A stretch of 64,000 nt of DNA from Flavobacterium circumlabens (GTDB lineage Bacteria; Bacteroidota; Bacteroidia; Flavobacteriales; Flavobacteriaceae): the NCBI RefSeq assembly GCF_004345565.1, contig NZ_SLWA01000002.1:124001-188000 (forward strand), written 5' to 3'. The notes beneath the pieces were generated by a model. It ran no database searches and was not told the DNA's origin. It saw only the letters and a list, made by a program, of their open reading frames with translations. Positions 18,319 to 27,954 of this stretch are shown piece by piece. The position numbers and the translations under genes are program-made. Position 1 is the stretch's first letter. Each line of letters begins with the position of its first letter.

Positions 18319-20007
18319 ATGAAAATTTCAATATATTTAACTGCATTATGTTTGCTGTTTCTTACAGGCTGTCAAGACTTAGATTACAACCCGTTATCAG
18401 ACCCATCAAGTGGTAATTTCTACTCAAATGAAACTGAACTTACCATTGCGGTAAATGACTTGTATCGTTTTTCATTTATTCAGAATGATAAGGAAGAATA
18501 CAGTGATAACTTTTTATACAGAGCCAATCCCAACGCTGTAATTAGCGGTACAATGAACAGCGGTGATCCGGATGTTCAAAGTTTATGGACTAGTGCCTAT
18601 AAAATTATTACAAGAGCCAACACAATTCTTGCCAGCTTAAACAGAGCTGCTGGAAATACTTCGCCAGAGGCCTTAGCTTCGTTTGAAGCGCAGGCTAAAT
18701 TAGCCCGTGCCTATCAGTATTCAAGGTTAATTACTCATTTTGGTGATGTTCCTTTGATAACAAAGCCAATTACATTAGCTGAATCGTATGCCTTTACGAG
18801 ATCGGACAAAAATCTTGTACTGCAATTTATTTTTGAAGATTTGGATTTTGCCGCCGCAAACCTGCCTGCGTCTTACAATGCCAGTGCAATTCAACGTTTT
18901 ACAAGTGGGACCGCATTAGCAATTAAAGCAAGAACAGCTTTGTATATGGGAAAATATGATATTGCCAAAGCAGCCGCTAAAGCAGTTATAGATTCAAATG
19001 CTTACACACTATATCCAAGTTATCGTGATTTATTTTTAAAGGTAGGAGAACAATGCAAAGAAAATATTTTAACCGTAGTAAGAGACCAGGCCAATGGAGT
19101 TGTTTCTGATGGATTTATTGCCCCGGATCATATCGCTAGAAACGCTGGTGGATTTGCTGCCAAGTTTCCAACATGGGAATTAGTGGATTCCTACGAATGT
19201 ACAGATGGATTACCAGTGGATAAATCTCCTTTATATAATCCTCAAAAACCATTTGCAAACAGAGATCCGCGTTTATCTCAGACCATTGTTCCTTTTAGTT
19301 CAATATGGCTTGGTTACATTTATCAGCCACATCCGGATTCATTGACTGTAAGAAGAACCAGCGATAACGCTATGGTAAAAAATAATGATAATCGTGCAAA
19401 TGCAATTAATGCCAGTTTTTCAGGCTTTTTATGGAAAAAAGGTATAGATCAATCCTGGGCTGATAGAAAATTAGAAGATAATGATTTAAAAATTATCCGC
19501 TATGCAGAAATGTTTTTGACTTACGCTGAAGCTGATATTGAAATGAATACAATCGATGCGAATACGTTGCTTTATCTAAATACTGTGAGAGCCAGAGCGT
19601 ATGGAAAAACGGTAGGACAAACCACACTTTATCCTGCTGTTACTACAACAAATCAAGCACAATTACGAACTATTATCCGCCGTGAGCGCCGTGTTGAATT
19701 TGCATTTGAAGGATTGCGATATATGGATCTTATCCGATGGAAAATTGCAGAAAAAGCACTAAACAAGCCTGGAGTTGGTATACCTGATCCGGTTCCTGCA
19801 AATGCTATCCACAAAGCCAAATTCCCTTTTGCCGGTGCACCAGTAATTGATGCAGATGGAATACCAGATTACACGCCATATATTGCTACAGGAGCTGCTA
19901 AAAACTTTACAACCAGAAAATTTGATGCAACCAAACAATATTTATGGCCGATCCCTGCTATTGAAAGAACTGTTAATCCTAATTTAACACAAAATCCAAA
20001 TTACTAA
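18319..20007 (+). CDS. SusD/RagB family glycan-binding lipoprotein (PUL 1)
   Basis: 562 residues. Lipoprotein signal (LLFLTGC, Cys at about 18) followed by the short Gly/Ser/Asp anchor region that suits surface export. The N-terminal TPR-like helices (TELTIAVNDLYRF, KIITRANTILASLNRA, ARAYQYSRLITHFGDVPLI) and the C-terminal RagB/SusD block (IRRERRVEFAFEGLRYMDLIRWK, YLWPIPAIERTVNPNLTQNPNY) are unmistakable. It sits as a lid on the SusC barrel and captures oligosaccharides. Its partner SusC is 12 bp upstream; the symporter follows 28 bp downstream, so all three are probably cotranscribed. Confidence 0.96.
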   Translation: MKISIYLTALCLLFLTGCQDLDYNPLSDPSSGNFYSNETELTIAVNDLYRFSFIQNDKEEYSDNFLYRANPNAVISGTMNSGDPDVQSLWTSAYKIITRANTILASLNRAAGNTSPEALASFEAQAKLARAYQYSRLITHFGDVPLITKPITLAESYAFTRSDKNLVLQFIFEDLDFAAANLPASYNASAIQRFTSGTALAIKARTALYMGKYDIAKAAAKAVIDSNAYTLYPSYRDLFLKVGEQCKENILTVVRDQANGVVSDGFIAPDHIARNAGGFAAKFPTWELVDSYECTDGLPVDKSPLYNPQKPFANRDPRLSQTIVPFSSIWLGYIYQPHPDSLTVRRTSDNAMVKNNDNRANAINASFSGFLWKKGIDQSWADRKLEDNDLKIIRYAEMFLTYAEADIEMNTIDANTLLYLNTVRARAYGKTVGQTTLYPAVTTTNQAQLRTIIRRERRVEFAFEGLRYMDLIRWKIAEKALNKPGVGIPDPVPANAIHKAKFPFAGAPVIDADGIPDYTPYIATGAAKNFTTRKFDATKQYLWPIPAIERTVNPNLTQNPNY

Positions 20008-20035
20008 ATTAGATTAAAATTATAACTTTCTTTAA

Positions 20036-21769
20036 ATGGAATTAATAGATTATATTATACTTATTATTTACGCTGCCGGTATTTTACTTATCGGCGGCAT
20101 CCTTTCAAAACGCAATAAAACCTCAGACGATATGTTTGCCGTTAGAAAACAATCGCCATGGTGGCTTTCGGGCTTATCTGCTTTTATGAGTGCATTTTCT
20201 GCCGGAACATTCGTAGTCTGGGGTGGCATTGCTTACAAACAGGGTTTGGTTGCAGTAAGTATATTAATGTGCTCAGGGATTGCTTCTTTTTTAGTAGGAA
20301 AGTTTTTTGCTAAAAAATGGGCTTCCTTAAATATCAGCACAGTAGGAGAGTATGTTTCAATTCGTTTTGGGCAAGGTGCTGTACAATTTTACACCTGGGT
20401 CGGCATGCTATTTAAAATCATTGCGATGGGTGTGGCTTTATATTCATTTGCCGTTGTAGTAGCTTCCCTTATACCACTATCTCCGGATAATTGGCTGGTT
20501 GATACTGATACACATAAATTATCGGTTTCATACACCATTATAATTTCAGGTCTGTTAATGCTTATGTATGCTGTCAGCGGTGGTTTATGGGCCGTTTTGA
20601 TTATTGACGCGGTTCAGTTTGTGGTATTGACAATGACCGTTTTATTTGTTGTTCCGTTAAGCATTTACAAAGTTGGAGGTATGAGTAGTCTTATCGACCA
20701 ATTACCTAAAGACTTTCTTTCGCCGGTTTCGGGCAATTTTACATGGTTATTCTTGTTAGGCTGGGTGATTGTGCATACTTTCAAATTAGGTGGAGAATGG
20801 GTTTTTGTGCAACGGTTTTTAGCCGTAAGCAGTCCTAAAAACGCCCGTAAATCATCAAATCTATTCGGATGGCTTTATATCATAAGTCCAATTATATGGA
20901 TGCTTCCCCCAATCATTTATCGTGTTGCCCATCCTGGTGCAGCACCAGAACAGGCTTACATTATGGCCTGTGCCTGGGTACTGCCTCCGGGACTCATGGG
21001 ATTATTAGTAGCCGCTATGTTTTCCTCAGCCGCCAGTTATATTGACGGGGAGATAAATGTTTACGCCGCGGCTATTACAAACAGCGTGTATAAAGATATA
21101 ATTGCACCCGAAGCCAGCGAAAAACAAGTAGTATTTGTAGGCAGATTAAGTTCCCTCCTAATAGGACTTCTTATAATGGCAATTGCAGTCTGCATACCTT
21201 ACTTTGGAGGTGCAGAACAGATTATCCTGACCATAACCGGTTTGCTTGTAGTAGCAATGGTGCTGCCAATGCTCTGGGGATTGTATTTTGGAAAAATAAA
21301 ACAAAGCTCAATTTGGTGGTCAACCGGAATAACAGTACTGGTTTCGATTGCATTGAAAGGCGCGATTTTCATCGAATCGGATAATTTTATCATGAATCTG
21401 TATCATGCAAACAATCAGTTGTTTGAAGTTGCGGTTGGTATTTTCGTTCCGTTGACTGTTCTGGCAGTTATGGAATTAGGCTCAAAAACAGTTGATGGCG
21501 GCTTCGTACAAATCGAAGAAAAATTGGCAGAAAAACAGGAAGTCCCGGACTCACAAAGTGATTTTCAGCTTGCTGTTTTTCCAGCCCAGTTATTAGGATA
21601 CAGTATTGGTGTTTTAGCGGTAATAATGTTTGGTTTGATGCTGTTTTCTACACACCATTCCCAAATGCTAATCGGAATATTTGCTGCAGTATTGCTCATT
21701 TTGAGTGCTATTATACTGTTGACCTTAAAATTTAAAAACAAAAAAAATCTACTTATAAAATCAATTTAA
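20036..21769 (+). CDS. Sodium:solute symporter family (SSS) inner-membrane transporter
   Basis: 577 residues with about 13-14 hydrophobic segments. The SSF signature is present: MELIDYIILIIYAAGILLIGG, KSPWWLSGLSAFMSAFSAGTFVVWGGIAYKQG, GVALYSFAVV and the Na+ site region MGLLVAAMFSSAASYIDGEINVYAAAIT. A hydrophilic insertion (about 480-510, VQIEEKLAEKQE) precedes the last two helices. In PULs such transporters carry the mono- or disaccharide released in the periplasm into the cytoplasm, driven by sodium. The substrate is unknown. Its stop touches the next start (21769/21770), so translation is probably coupled with the FAD oxidoreductase. Confidence 0.92.
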   Translation: MELIDYIILIIYAAGILLIGGILSKRNKTSDDMFAVRKQSPWWLSGLSAFMSAFSAGTFVVWGGIAYKQGLVAVSILMCSGIASFLVGKFFAKKWASLNISTVGEYVSIRFGQGAVQFYTWVGMLFKIIAMGVALYSFAVVVASLIPLSPDNWLVDTDTHKLSVSYTIIISGLLMLMYAVSGGLWAVLIIDAVQFVVLTMTVLFVVPLSIYKVGGMSSLIDQLPKDFLSPVSGNFTWLFLLGWVIVHTFKLGGEWVFVQRFLAVSSPKNARKSSNLFGWLYIISPIIWMLPPIIYRVAHPGAAPEQAYIMACAWVLPPGLMGLLVAAMFSSAASYIDGEINVYAAAITNSVYKDIIAPEASEKQVVFVGRLSSLLIGLLIMAIAVCIPYFGGAEQIILTITGLLVVAMVLPMLWGLYFGKIKQSSIWWSTGITVLVSIALKGAIFIESDNFIMNLYHANNQLFEVAVGIFVPLTVLAVMELGSKTVDGGFVQIEEKLAEKQEVPDSQSDFQLAVFPAQLLGYSIGVLAVIMFGLMLFSTHHSQMLIGIFAAVLLILSAIILLTLKFKNKKNLLIKSI

Positions 21770-24058
21770 ATGCAGACTTTAAAAGAAAACTATGAATTAG
21801 TGGTTATCGGCGGCGGACTTGCCGGTTTCTGTGCGGCTGTTGCGGCAGCGCGTTTAGGTACTAAAACCTGTATCGTACAAAACCGTCCCGTTTTTGGTGG
21901 TAATAGTTCATCAGAGATACGCGTAACCCCCCATGGAGCTTGTGCCTTTCACGCCTATGCAAGAGAGACTGGAATTATTTCAGAGTTATTAATAGCAGAG
22001 CGTGCAGTAAATCACGAAGAAATATTTGAAAATGGCTGGACAAACAGCATTTGGGATTTAACCTTATACAATCTGGCACAGTCTACGCCAAATCTTACCA
22101 TCAAAGTTAATACAGATGTGTATGAAGTGGAAAAAGAAGGCCGCATAATTAAAGCCGTAAAAGGAAGAGTACAAAACACAGAAACAGATATTTTGTTTCT
22201 TGCTGATACCTTTATAGACGCGTCAGGAGATGGAATCGTTGCAGATTTAGCCGGATGCGAATACCGTATAGGAAGTGAATCTAAAAGCGAGTTTGACGAA
22301 CCTCATGCGCCAGATGTTGCCAGTAATGATGTAATGGGAAGTTCCATTCATTTTAAAACAAAATATATAGGAAAAGAATGTAGTTATAAAGCACCAGACT
22401 GGGCAATGCACTACGAAGATGCCGGTTTCTTTTACAAACAGGGAAGGCCTCCAAAACAAAAAAAAGGAGGGTATTGGTGGATCGAAATTGGAGTTCCGTA
22501 CAACACCATCACAGATAACGAAACCATTAGGCACGAACTTACACGTCATGCACTTGGAGTTTGGGATTGGATGAAAAATAAAGATCCTAAAATGAAGGAG
22601 CTCACTAAGGAATATGCCTTAGACTGGGTGGGACAGGTACCTGGAAAGAGAGAAAGCCGCCGTATTATGGGGCAATATCTTATGACGGAACACGATCCGC
22701 AGAACTGCACTGTTTTTAATGATGAAATCGCATTTGGAGGCTGGTTTATCGACCTTCATACTCCGGGAGGTTTATTGGCGGCAAACAGCGAGCCGGCAAG
22801 TAATGAGAACTATTCTACGTTTTCAGATTATGCCGTAAAGAGTTATGCAGGACCTTATGGTATTCCACTTAGGAGTTTGATTTCTAAAGACATAGACAAT
22901 CTAATGATGGCTGGAAGAAATGTAAGTGTAACACATGCTGCTCTTGGAACAGTAAGGGTGATGAACACAACGGCTCTTATGGGACAGGCAGCAGGAACCG
23001 CGGCAGCTATTGCAAAACAAAAAAATATACCAGTTACAGAAGCTCCAGTTAAGATTATCGAAGAAATTCAACAGCAGTTGTTACGTGATGGATGTTTCCT
23101 TCCTAATTATGCCAATAAAGATCAAAAAGATATTGCGCTTATGGCGAAAATAACAGCTAGCAGCGAAGCTTTATTATTTGGTGCCGGCCCCGAAAGTAAA
23201 GGATCTCATGAAGGTTTAAAAATATGGGAAGACCAGCCTCAGTATGAAATTGAAAAATTGGAAAATAGAAAAGGCCAACTCATTGCTGTTGGTTCTGAAA
23301 AAATAAACAAAATTGAAGTTTGTCTTCGAAATAATTCAGATAAAGTACAGCAGTTTTTTGTTGAATTAAAAAAATCGGAACACATTTGGGATTACAGCGT
23401 TAATAAAGGTGGGATTTTAGCAAAAGCAGAATTAACAATTGATCCGGGTATCCATTGGGTAGAATGGCCAATTGGTTTACAAAATGCTCCGGTGGGTGAG
23501 TTTGTTCGTCTGGATTTGCTACCTAATCCGGAGTTGGAATGGTTGTGTGCAGGAAAAATAGAATCCGGACATATGGCAATGTATCAGATCAGTGACGACA
23601 AAATGAGAAGATTTGGCAACGGACAAACTTTAAGTTTTAAGGTTGATCCGCCTCAGGCTTGTTTTGGCCCGCAAAATGTGATCAGCGGGGTTACAAGACC
23701 TCATAGATTTACAAACTTATGGAAATCAGATCCGAATCTGCCTTTAGCGCAGTTTTTACAATTAAGTTGGGAAAACACAAAAAAGATCAAAGAAGTAGAA
23801 CTTACTTTTCCGGGACATCTGTTGAGAGAATATCACGCCTACAGCCCATTTTATCAGGATCCACAGTGCCCAAAAGATTTTGAAATTCTAGCTTTTAAAA
23901 ATAATAAATGGGAAACTGTTTTAACGGTAAAAGATAATTACCAAAGACAGGTGAAATACAGTTTTGAAAGTATTGAAACGACACAACTTAGAGTTCAGGT
24001 CACTGCGACAAACGGTGATCCTTCGGCTCAGATTTATGAAATAAGATGTTATGAATAA
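21770..24058 (+). CDS. FAD-dependent oxidoreductase (PF12831 type) with C-terminal jelly-roll region
   Basis: 762 residues, no signal peptide. The N-terminal Rossmann fingerprint VVIGGGLAGFCAAVAAARLG, then FGGNSSSEIRV, TFIDASGDGIVADLAGCEYRIG and the closing GRNVSVTHAALGTVRVMNTTALMGQAAGTAAAIA define the FAD_oxidored family. Residues 450-762 add two beta-rich, discoidin-like parts (EIRCYE at the end). Such enzymes occur in many PULs of Bacteroidota and Planctomycetes beside SusCD and glycosidases but their reaction is mostly unknown; oxidation of a sugar or uronic acid product is likely. It starts on the base after the symporter stop and overlaps the GH30-like gene by 8 bp, a tight three-gene coupling. 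Confidence 0.88.
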   Translation: MQTLKENYELVVIGGGLAGFCAAVAAARLGTKTCIVQNRPVFGGNSSSEIRVTPHGACAFHAYARETGIISELLIAERAVNHEEIFENGWTNSIWDLTLYNLAQSTPNLTIKVNTDVYEVEKEGRIIKAVKGRVQNTETDILFLADTFIDASGDGIVADLAGCEYRIGSESKSEFDEPHAPDVASNDVMGSSIHFKTKYIGKECSYKAPDWAMHYEDAGFFYKQGRPPKQKKGGYWWIEIGVPYNTITDNETIRHELTRHALGVWDWMKNKDPKMKELTKEYALDWVGQVPGKRESRRIMGQYLMTEHDPQNCTVFNDEIAFGGWFIDLHTPGGLLAANSEPASNENYSTFSDYAVKSYAGPYGIPLRSLISKDIDNLMMAGRNVSVTHAALGTVRVMNTTALMGQAAGTAAAIAKQKNIPVTEAPVKIIEEIQQQLLRDGCFLPNYANKDQKDIALMAKITASSEALLFGAGPESKGSHEGLKIWEDQPQYEIEKLENRKGQLIAVGSEKINKIEVCLRNNSDKVQQFFVELKKSEHIWDYSVNKGGILAKAELTIDPGIHWVEWPIGLQNAPVGEFVRLDLLPNPELEWLCAGKIESGHMAMYQISDDKMRRFGNGQTLSFKVDPPQACFGPQNVISGVTRPHRFTNLWKSDPNLPLAQFLQLSWENTKKIKEVELTFPGHLLREYHAYSPFYQDPQCPKDFEILAFKNNKWETVLTVKDNYQRQVKYSFESIETTQLRVQVTATNGDPSAQIYEIRCYE

Positions 24059-25547
24059 ACGTACTGCCATACAAAAAACACTTTTGACTGTCCTTTTGGC
24101 TGCAGGTTCCCATTTATGGGCCCAGCAGCCAAATCAGGGTAAATACATTATTCGGTTAGATAAACCCGAGCAGACCATCTGGGGATTGGGAATTGAAATT
24201 CAAAATGATGCTATTGGTTCGGGAAATATCGGACTTCCTGACGAAGTAATTGCCATTCCGAATAATCTGGTAAAATCTGAAAGAAAAAGACTTTATAAAG
24301 ATATGCTCAAAGGGTTTCGGTATTGCCGACTAGCTATGGGGCTTTATTTTAGAGGACTTGATAAAGAAGGAAAACGTTTTCAGGAAAGATACCCAAACCA
24401 ACTTAATGATCTTAAAGAATTAATGAAAGGTTCGGGAATGGAAGGAATTTCTCTAGAATATTGGTCGCTTGCACCATATTGGAAATCAAATAATTCTTTT
24501 ATTGGAGGAACATTAAAAAGTACCGAAAATGATTTTCTAAATGATCTTGGAAATGCCTTGGTAGACGATGCCAAATTTTTAGACCACAACGGATTAAAAG
24601 TTAAAATGTGGGGACTGCAGAATGAAGCCGGAATGCATGTTAAGCCTAAAGGATATGTTGCACCGCCTGCGAAACCAATTGATTCGAATGATAAAATGGC
24701 CAACCAGTCTTTTTCGACCACAGATTATTTTGATCCTGAAGTATATTATAAAGCTTTTAAAGCTGTTGCGCCTAAAATTAAAGAAGCTTTTCCGGAAGCC
24801 GTTATCATGACGGATTCCTGGGACGGACAATTGGGACTTATCGCGCAGGAAATCAAAAAAGATCCGGAAACTTTAAAATATGTAGATGCCTGGGTCTTAC
24901 ATCGCATTGGAAATAATTCTAATATTCTGATTGATGAAACAGCAAAATACAATGGAAATACAGACGGCAAATATGTTTTTACCAATGAATTTGAATATTT
25001 TAATTATACCAAAAATGATGGAGTCAGTGACGGAAATTTTGTCAATACCGCCCAGACGATCATGAACTGGATGACTTTTGCGAATTCCCCGACCTGGTTT
25101 TGGCTGCATGCACTAAAACCAACTACAAACGAAGAAGCAGAGAGTTTTGCTTTAGGAGTCTGGAGACCGGAGAATGATAATAATTTAAATCATTTTGCAA
25201 ACGTCCAAAAAGGACATTGGGATTATTTTCAAAAGAATTTTAATGCCATTGCGGGTTTTCTTAAATACATGCCCTGGGATTCCAAAAGATTTGCTGTTGA
25301 TGAAAGTACAATACTCAAAGACAACCGTATTATGGCCTATAAAACGCCAAAAGGAAAGCAGGTTATTGTACTTACAAATCGTTCCGGAAAGCCTTTTCAG
25401 TTTAACATTGAAACCAAATCGAATAAAAAATTTAAAGGATTCCGTTATACGCCATACCAGAGAGATTTAGCTGTTGGGACATTATCAACTAAAACTTTTA
25501 ACCCTGTTGTACCAGACCTTTCCGTTGAATTTTGGGTCGAGCAATAA
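24051..25547 (+). CDS. Secreted GH30-like clan A glycosidase
   Basis: 498 residues. Signal peptide to about 24 (AAGSHLWAQQ). The body is a TIM barrel followed by a small beta domain (about 420-498, ending LSVEFWVEQ). Clan A residues can be placed: acid/base Glu192 in MWGLQNEAG, and nucleophile Glu313 (or Glu315) in VFTNEFEYF. Features WGLGIEIQNDAIG and LEYWSLAPYWKSNNSF also fit GH30 family proteins (xylanases, glucosylceramidases, beta-1,6-glucanases). Overlaps the preceding gene by 8 bp. The subfamily and therefore the linkage cut cannot be fixed; a beta-linked backbone or side chain of the PUL 1 glycan is likely. Confidence 0.75.
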   Translation: MNKRTAIQKTLLTVLLAAGSHLWAQQPNQGKYIIRLDKPEQTIWGLGIEIQNDAIGSGNIGLPDEVIAIPNNLVKSERKRLYKDMLKGFRYCRLAMGLYFRGLDKEGKRFQERYPNQLNDLKELMKGSGMEGISLEYWSLAPYWKSNNSFIGGTLKSTENDFLNDLGNALVDDAKFLDHNGLKVKMWGLQNEAGMHVKPKGYVAPPAKPIDSNDKMANQSFSTTDYFDPEVYYKAFKAVAPKIKEAFPEAVIMTDSWDGQLGLIAQEIKKDPETLKYVDAWVLHRIGNNSNILIDETAKYNGNTDGKYVFTNEFEYFNYTKNDGVSDGNFVNTAQTIMNWMTFANSPTWFWLHALKPTTNEEAESFALGVWRPENDNNLNHFANVQKGHWDYFQKNFNAIAGFLKYMPWDSKRFAVDESTILKDNRIMAYKTPKGKQVIVLTNRSGKPFQFNIETKSNKKFKGFRYTPYQRDLAVGTLSTKTFNPVVPDLSVEFWVEQ

Positions 25548-25578
25548 CCAGGTTAACAGTATTTTAATTTTCAATTCA

Positions 25579-25618
25579 TAATTCAAAAAGAAAATCACCC
25601 TGATGTTTTTTTGAATTA
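25579..25618. repeat. AT-rich hairpin between GH30-like and GH3 genes
   Basis: TAATTCAAAAA (25579-25589) pairs with TTTTTTGAATTA (25607-25618). It lies in the 86-bp gap after the GH30-like gene and could weaken transcription of distal genes or mark mRNA processing. No strong T-run beyond the stem. Confidence 0.4.
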
Positions 25619-25633
25619 CTAATTTCAAAAATT

Positions 25634-27901
25634 ATGTTTTCAATTCATAAAAGGATAACATTAATCATCGTATTAATGTTATCCACAACTTCTATTGCCT
25701 TAGCGCAAAATAAAAAAACAGTATATCTCGATAAAAATGCTCCAATAGAAGAGCGTGTAAAAGATCTATTGAGCCGAATGACTTTAGAAGAAAAAGCCGG
25801 CCAGCTCAACCAGTTAAATTACGGAATGTTTACAGGCCCTGATAATAAAGTGGATGGAGAGCAGGAAAAACTCGATCAGGTCAAACAGGGTAAAGTGGGA
25901 TCATTTCTGAATACGCTTGGTGTTTCTAAAATTAAAAAAGTACAACAGATTGCAGTCGAACAAAGCCGTTTAAAAATTCCACTATTATTTGGCTTTGATG
26001 TCATTCATGGTTACAAAACCCTGTTTCCCATTCCGCTTGCAGAGGCCTGCAGCTGGGATATGGATCAGGTTTTTCTGAATTCGAGAATAGCAGCAAAAGA
26101 ATCTGCAGCCTCGGGATTAAACTGGGCTTTTGCGCCCATGTGTGATATTTCAAACGATCCCAGATGGGGACGTGTGATGGAGGGTGCTGGAGAAGATCCG
26201 TATTACGGTTCTGTTATTGCCGCTGCCAGAGTAAAAGGTTTTCAGGGAAATTTGGAAAGTGTTTTTGATATTCTGGCCTGTGTTAAGCATTTTGCCGTGT
26301 ATGGTGCTGTAGAAGCGGGAAGGGAATATAATAATGTAGATGTTTCCAGAGTGGCTTTTTACAATAAATATTTACCTCCTTATGAAGCAGCTGTAAAAGC
26401 TGGCGCAGCAACTGTAATGACTTCTTTTAATGTCTTTGATGGTGTACCTGCCAGTGGCAATAGTTTTTTACTGACCGATATTTTACAAAAAAAATTAGGT
26501 TTTAAAGGATTTGTAGTAAGCGATTGGAATGCTTTCGCAGAAATGATTGCCCACGGTTATGCCGAAGACAAAAAGGATGCGGTTTACAAAGCCTTAAAGG
26601 CCGGAAGTATGATGGATATGGAAAGCAGAACGGCCATTAAATTTTTACCGGAACTGGTAAAAGAGGGAAAACTAACCGAAGAAGAAGTAGATAAAGCAGT
26701 TGGTTCTATTCTCTATTATAAATTCAAGCTGGGACTGTTTGAAAATCCATATAAGTTTTTGGACGAGAAGCGCGAGAAAGAAAATGTATTTAACGCAGAG
26801 AACAGAAAGATGGCCAAAGAAGCTGCCGAGAAAAGCATACTGCTACTTAAAAACAATAATGAAATTTTACCACTTAAAAATCCAAATCAAAAAATTGCTT
26901 TGATTGGTTTTTATGCCAACAGCAAAACCGATATGGTCGATATGTGGAAAGCAAGTGCAGATGCACAGGATTGCGTTACTATTTATGAAGGTCTGAAAAA
27001 GCAGTTTTCAAATTTGACTTTTACAGAAGGTTACAAACAAGATAATTCGACTTCTCAGGAACTACTAAATCAGGCGGTAAAAAATGCTGAAAACGCAGAA
27101 GTAGTAATTGTAAATATCGGAATAACAAGTAATTTATCTGGTGAAGATAAATCACTGGCAGACATTAATATTCCTGAAGGTCAGTTAAAACTTTTAAAAG
27201 CATTAAAAGAGACAGGAAAACCAATTGTTATTCTGGTTTCTTCAGGAAGACCGATGATTTTGAATGAAGTGCAAAATCTTAGTGATGCTTTGGTGCAGTG
27301 CTGGATTTTAGGAACAGAATCAGGAAATGCCATTGCGGAGGTTTTATCAGGAAAATACAATCCATCGGCAAAGACTGTAATGAGTTTTCCGTATGCTTTG
27401 GGTCAGATTCCGGTTTATTACAATCATTTTAATACCGGACGACCTGCTCCAGATCCAAATGCGAAAGAGAAACCTGCAGATTTTTATTCCAGATTTCATG
27501 ACATACCGAATGAACCATTGTACCCATTTGGTTATGGCTTGAGTTACACGACTTTTAAATACAGCAATTTTAAATTGTCAGCTCCGGTTATGAATGAAGA
27601 TGGTTTTTTATCGGTCACGGCAGATCTGCAAAATACTGGGAAATATGATGGGGAAGAGGTCGTGCAGCTTTATATTCAGGATGTGACAGCCTCCATAGTT
27701 CGACCGGTAAAAGAACTTAAAGGTTTTAAAAAGGTTCTGGTAAAAGCAGGAGAAAAAACAACGATAGAATTTAAAATTAAACCCGAGGACCTTTCCTTTT
27801 TTGATCAAAACGGAAAATCAATTCTGGAGAAAGGAAAATTCAATGTTTACATGGGCGGTAATTCTCGTGATGTTTTAGCAGCTTCATTTGAACTCAGGTA
27901 A
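25634..27901 (+). CDS. bglX: GH3 beta-glucosidase (BglX-like), periplasmic
   Basis: 755 residues: signal peptide to about 25 (STTSIALAQ), N-terminal TIM barrel, an alpha/beta sandwich, and a C-terminal fibronectin-like domain (VTADLQNTGKYDGEEVVQLYIQD). The nucleophile is Asp297 in GFVVSDWNAF; KHFAVYGAVEAGREYN supplies the substrate-binding Lys-His. SGEDKSLADINIPEGQ carries the sandwich residues typical of the acid/base. Size and motif order match periplasmic BglX of other Gram-negative bacteria, which cleaves terminal beta-D-glucose (or xylose) from oligosaccharides. It would finish beta-glucan fragments imported by the SusCD pair. Confidence 0.93.
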   Translation: MFSIHKRITLIIVLMLSTTSIALAQNKKTVYLDKNAPIEERVKDLLSRMTLEEKAGQLNQLNYGMFTGPDNKVDGEQEKLDQVKQGKVGSFLNTLGVSKIKKVQQIAVEQSRLKIPLLFGFDVIHGYKTLFPIPLAEACSWDMDQVFLNSRIAAKESAASGLNWAFAPMCDISNDPRWGRVMEGAGEDPYYGSVIAAARVKGFQGNLESVFDILACVKHFAVYGAVEAGREYNNVDVSRVAFYNKYLPPYEAAVKAGAATVMTSFNVFDGVPASGNSFLLTDILQKKLGFKGFVVSDWNAFAEMIAHGYAEDKKDAVYKALKAGSMMDMESRTAIKFLPELVKEGKLTEEEVDKAVGSILYYKFKLGLFENPYKFLDEKREKENVFNAENRKMAKEAAEKSILLLKNNNEILPLKNPNQKIALIGFYANSKTDMVDMWKASADAQDCVTIYEGLKKQFSNLTFTEGYKQDNSTSQELLNQAVKNAENAEVVIVNIGITSNLSGEDKSLADINIPEGQLKLLKALKETGKPIVILVSSGRPMILNEVQNLSDALVQCWILGTESGNAIAEVLSGKYNPSAKTVMSFPYALGQIPVYYNHFNTGRPAPDPNAKEKPADFYSRFHDIPNEPLYPFGYGLSYTTFKYSNFKLSAPVMNEDGFLSVTADLQNTGKYDGEEVVQLYIQDVTASIVRPVKELKGFKKVLVKAGEKTTIEFKIKPEDLSFFDQNGKSILEKGKFNVYMGGNSRDVLAASFELR

Positions 27902-27954
27902 CATCTTAGCTTTTATAATAAATAGAATAGTTCATCATTTTAAAAAGTAATACT

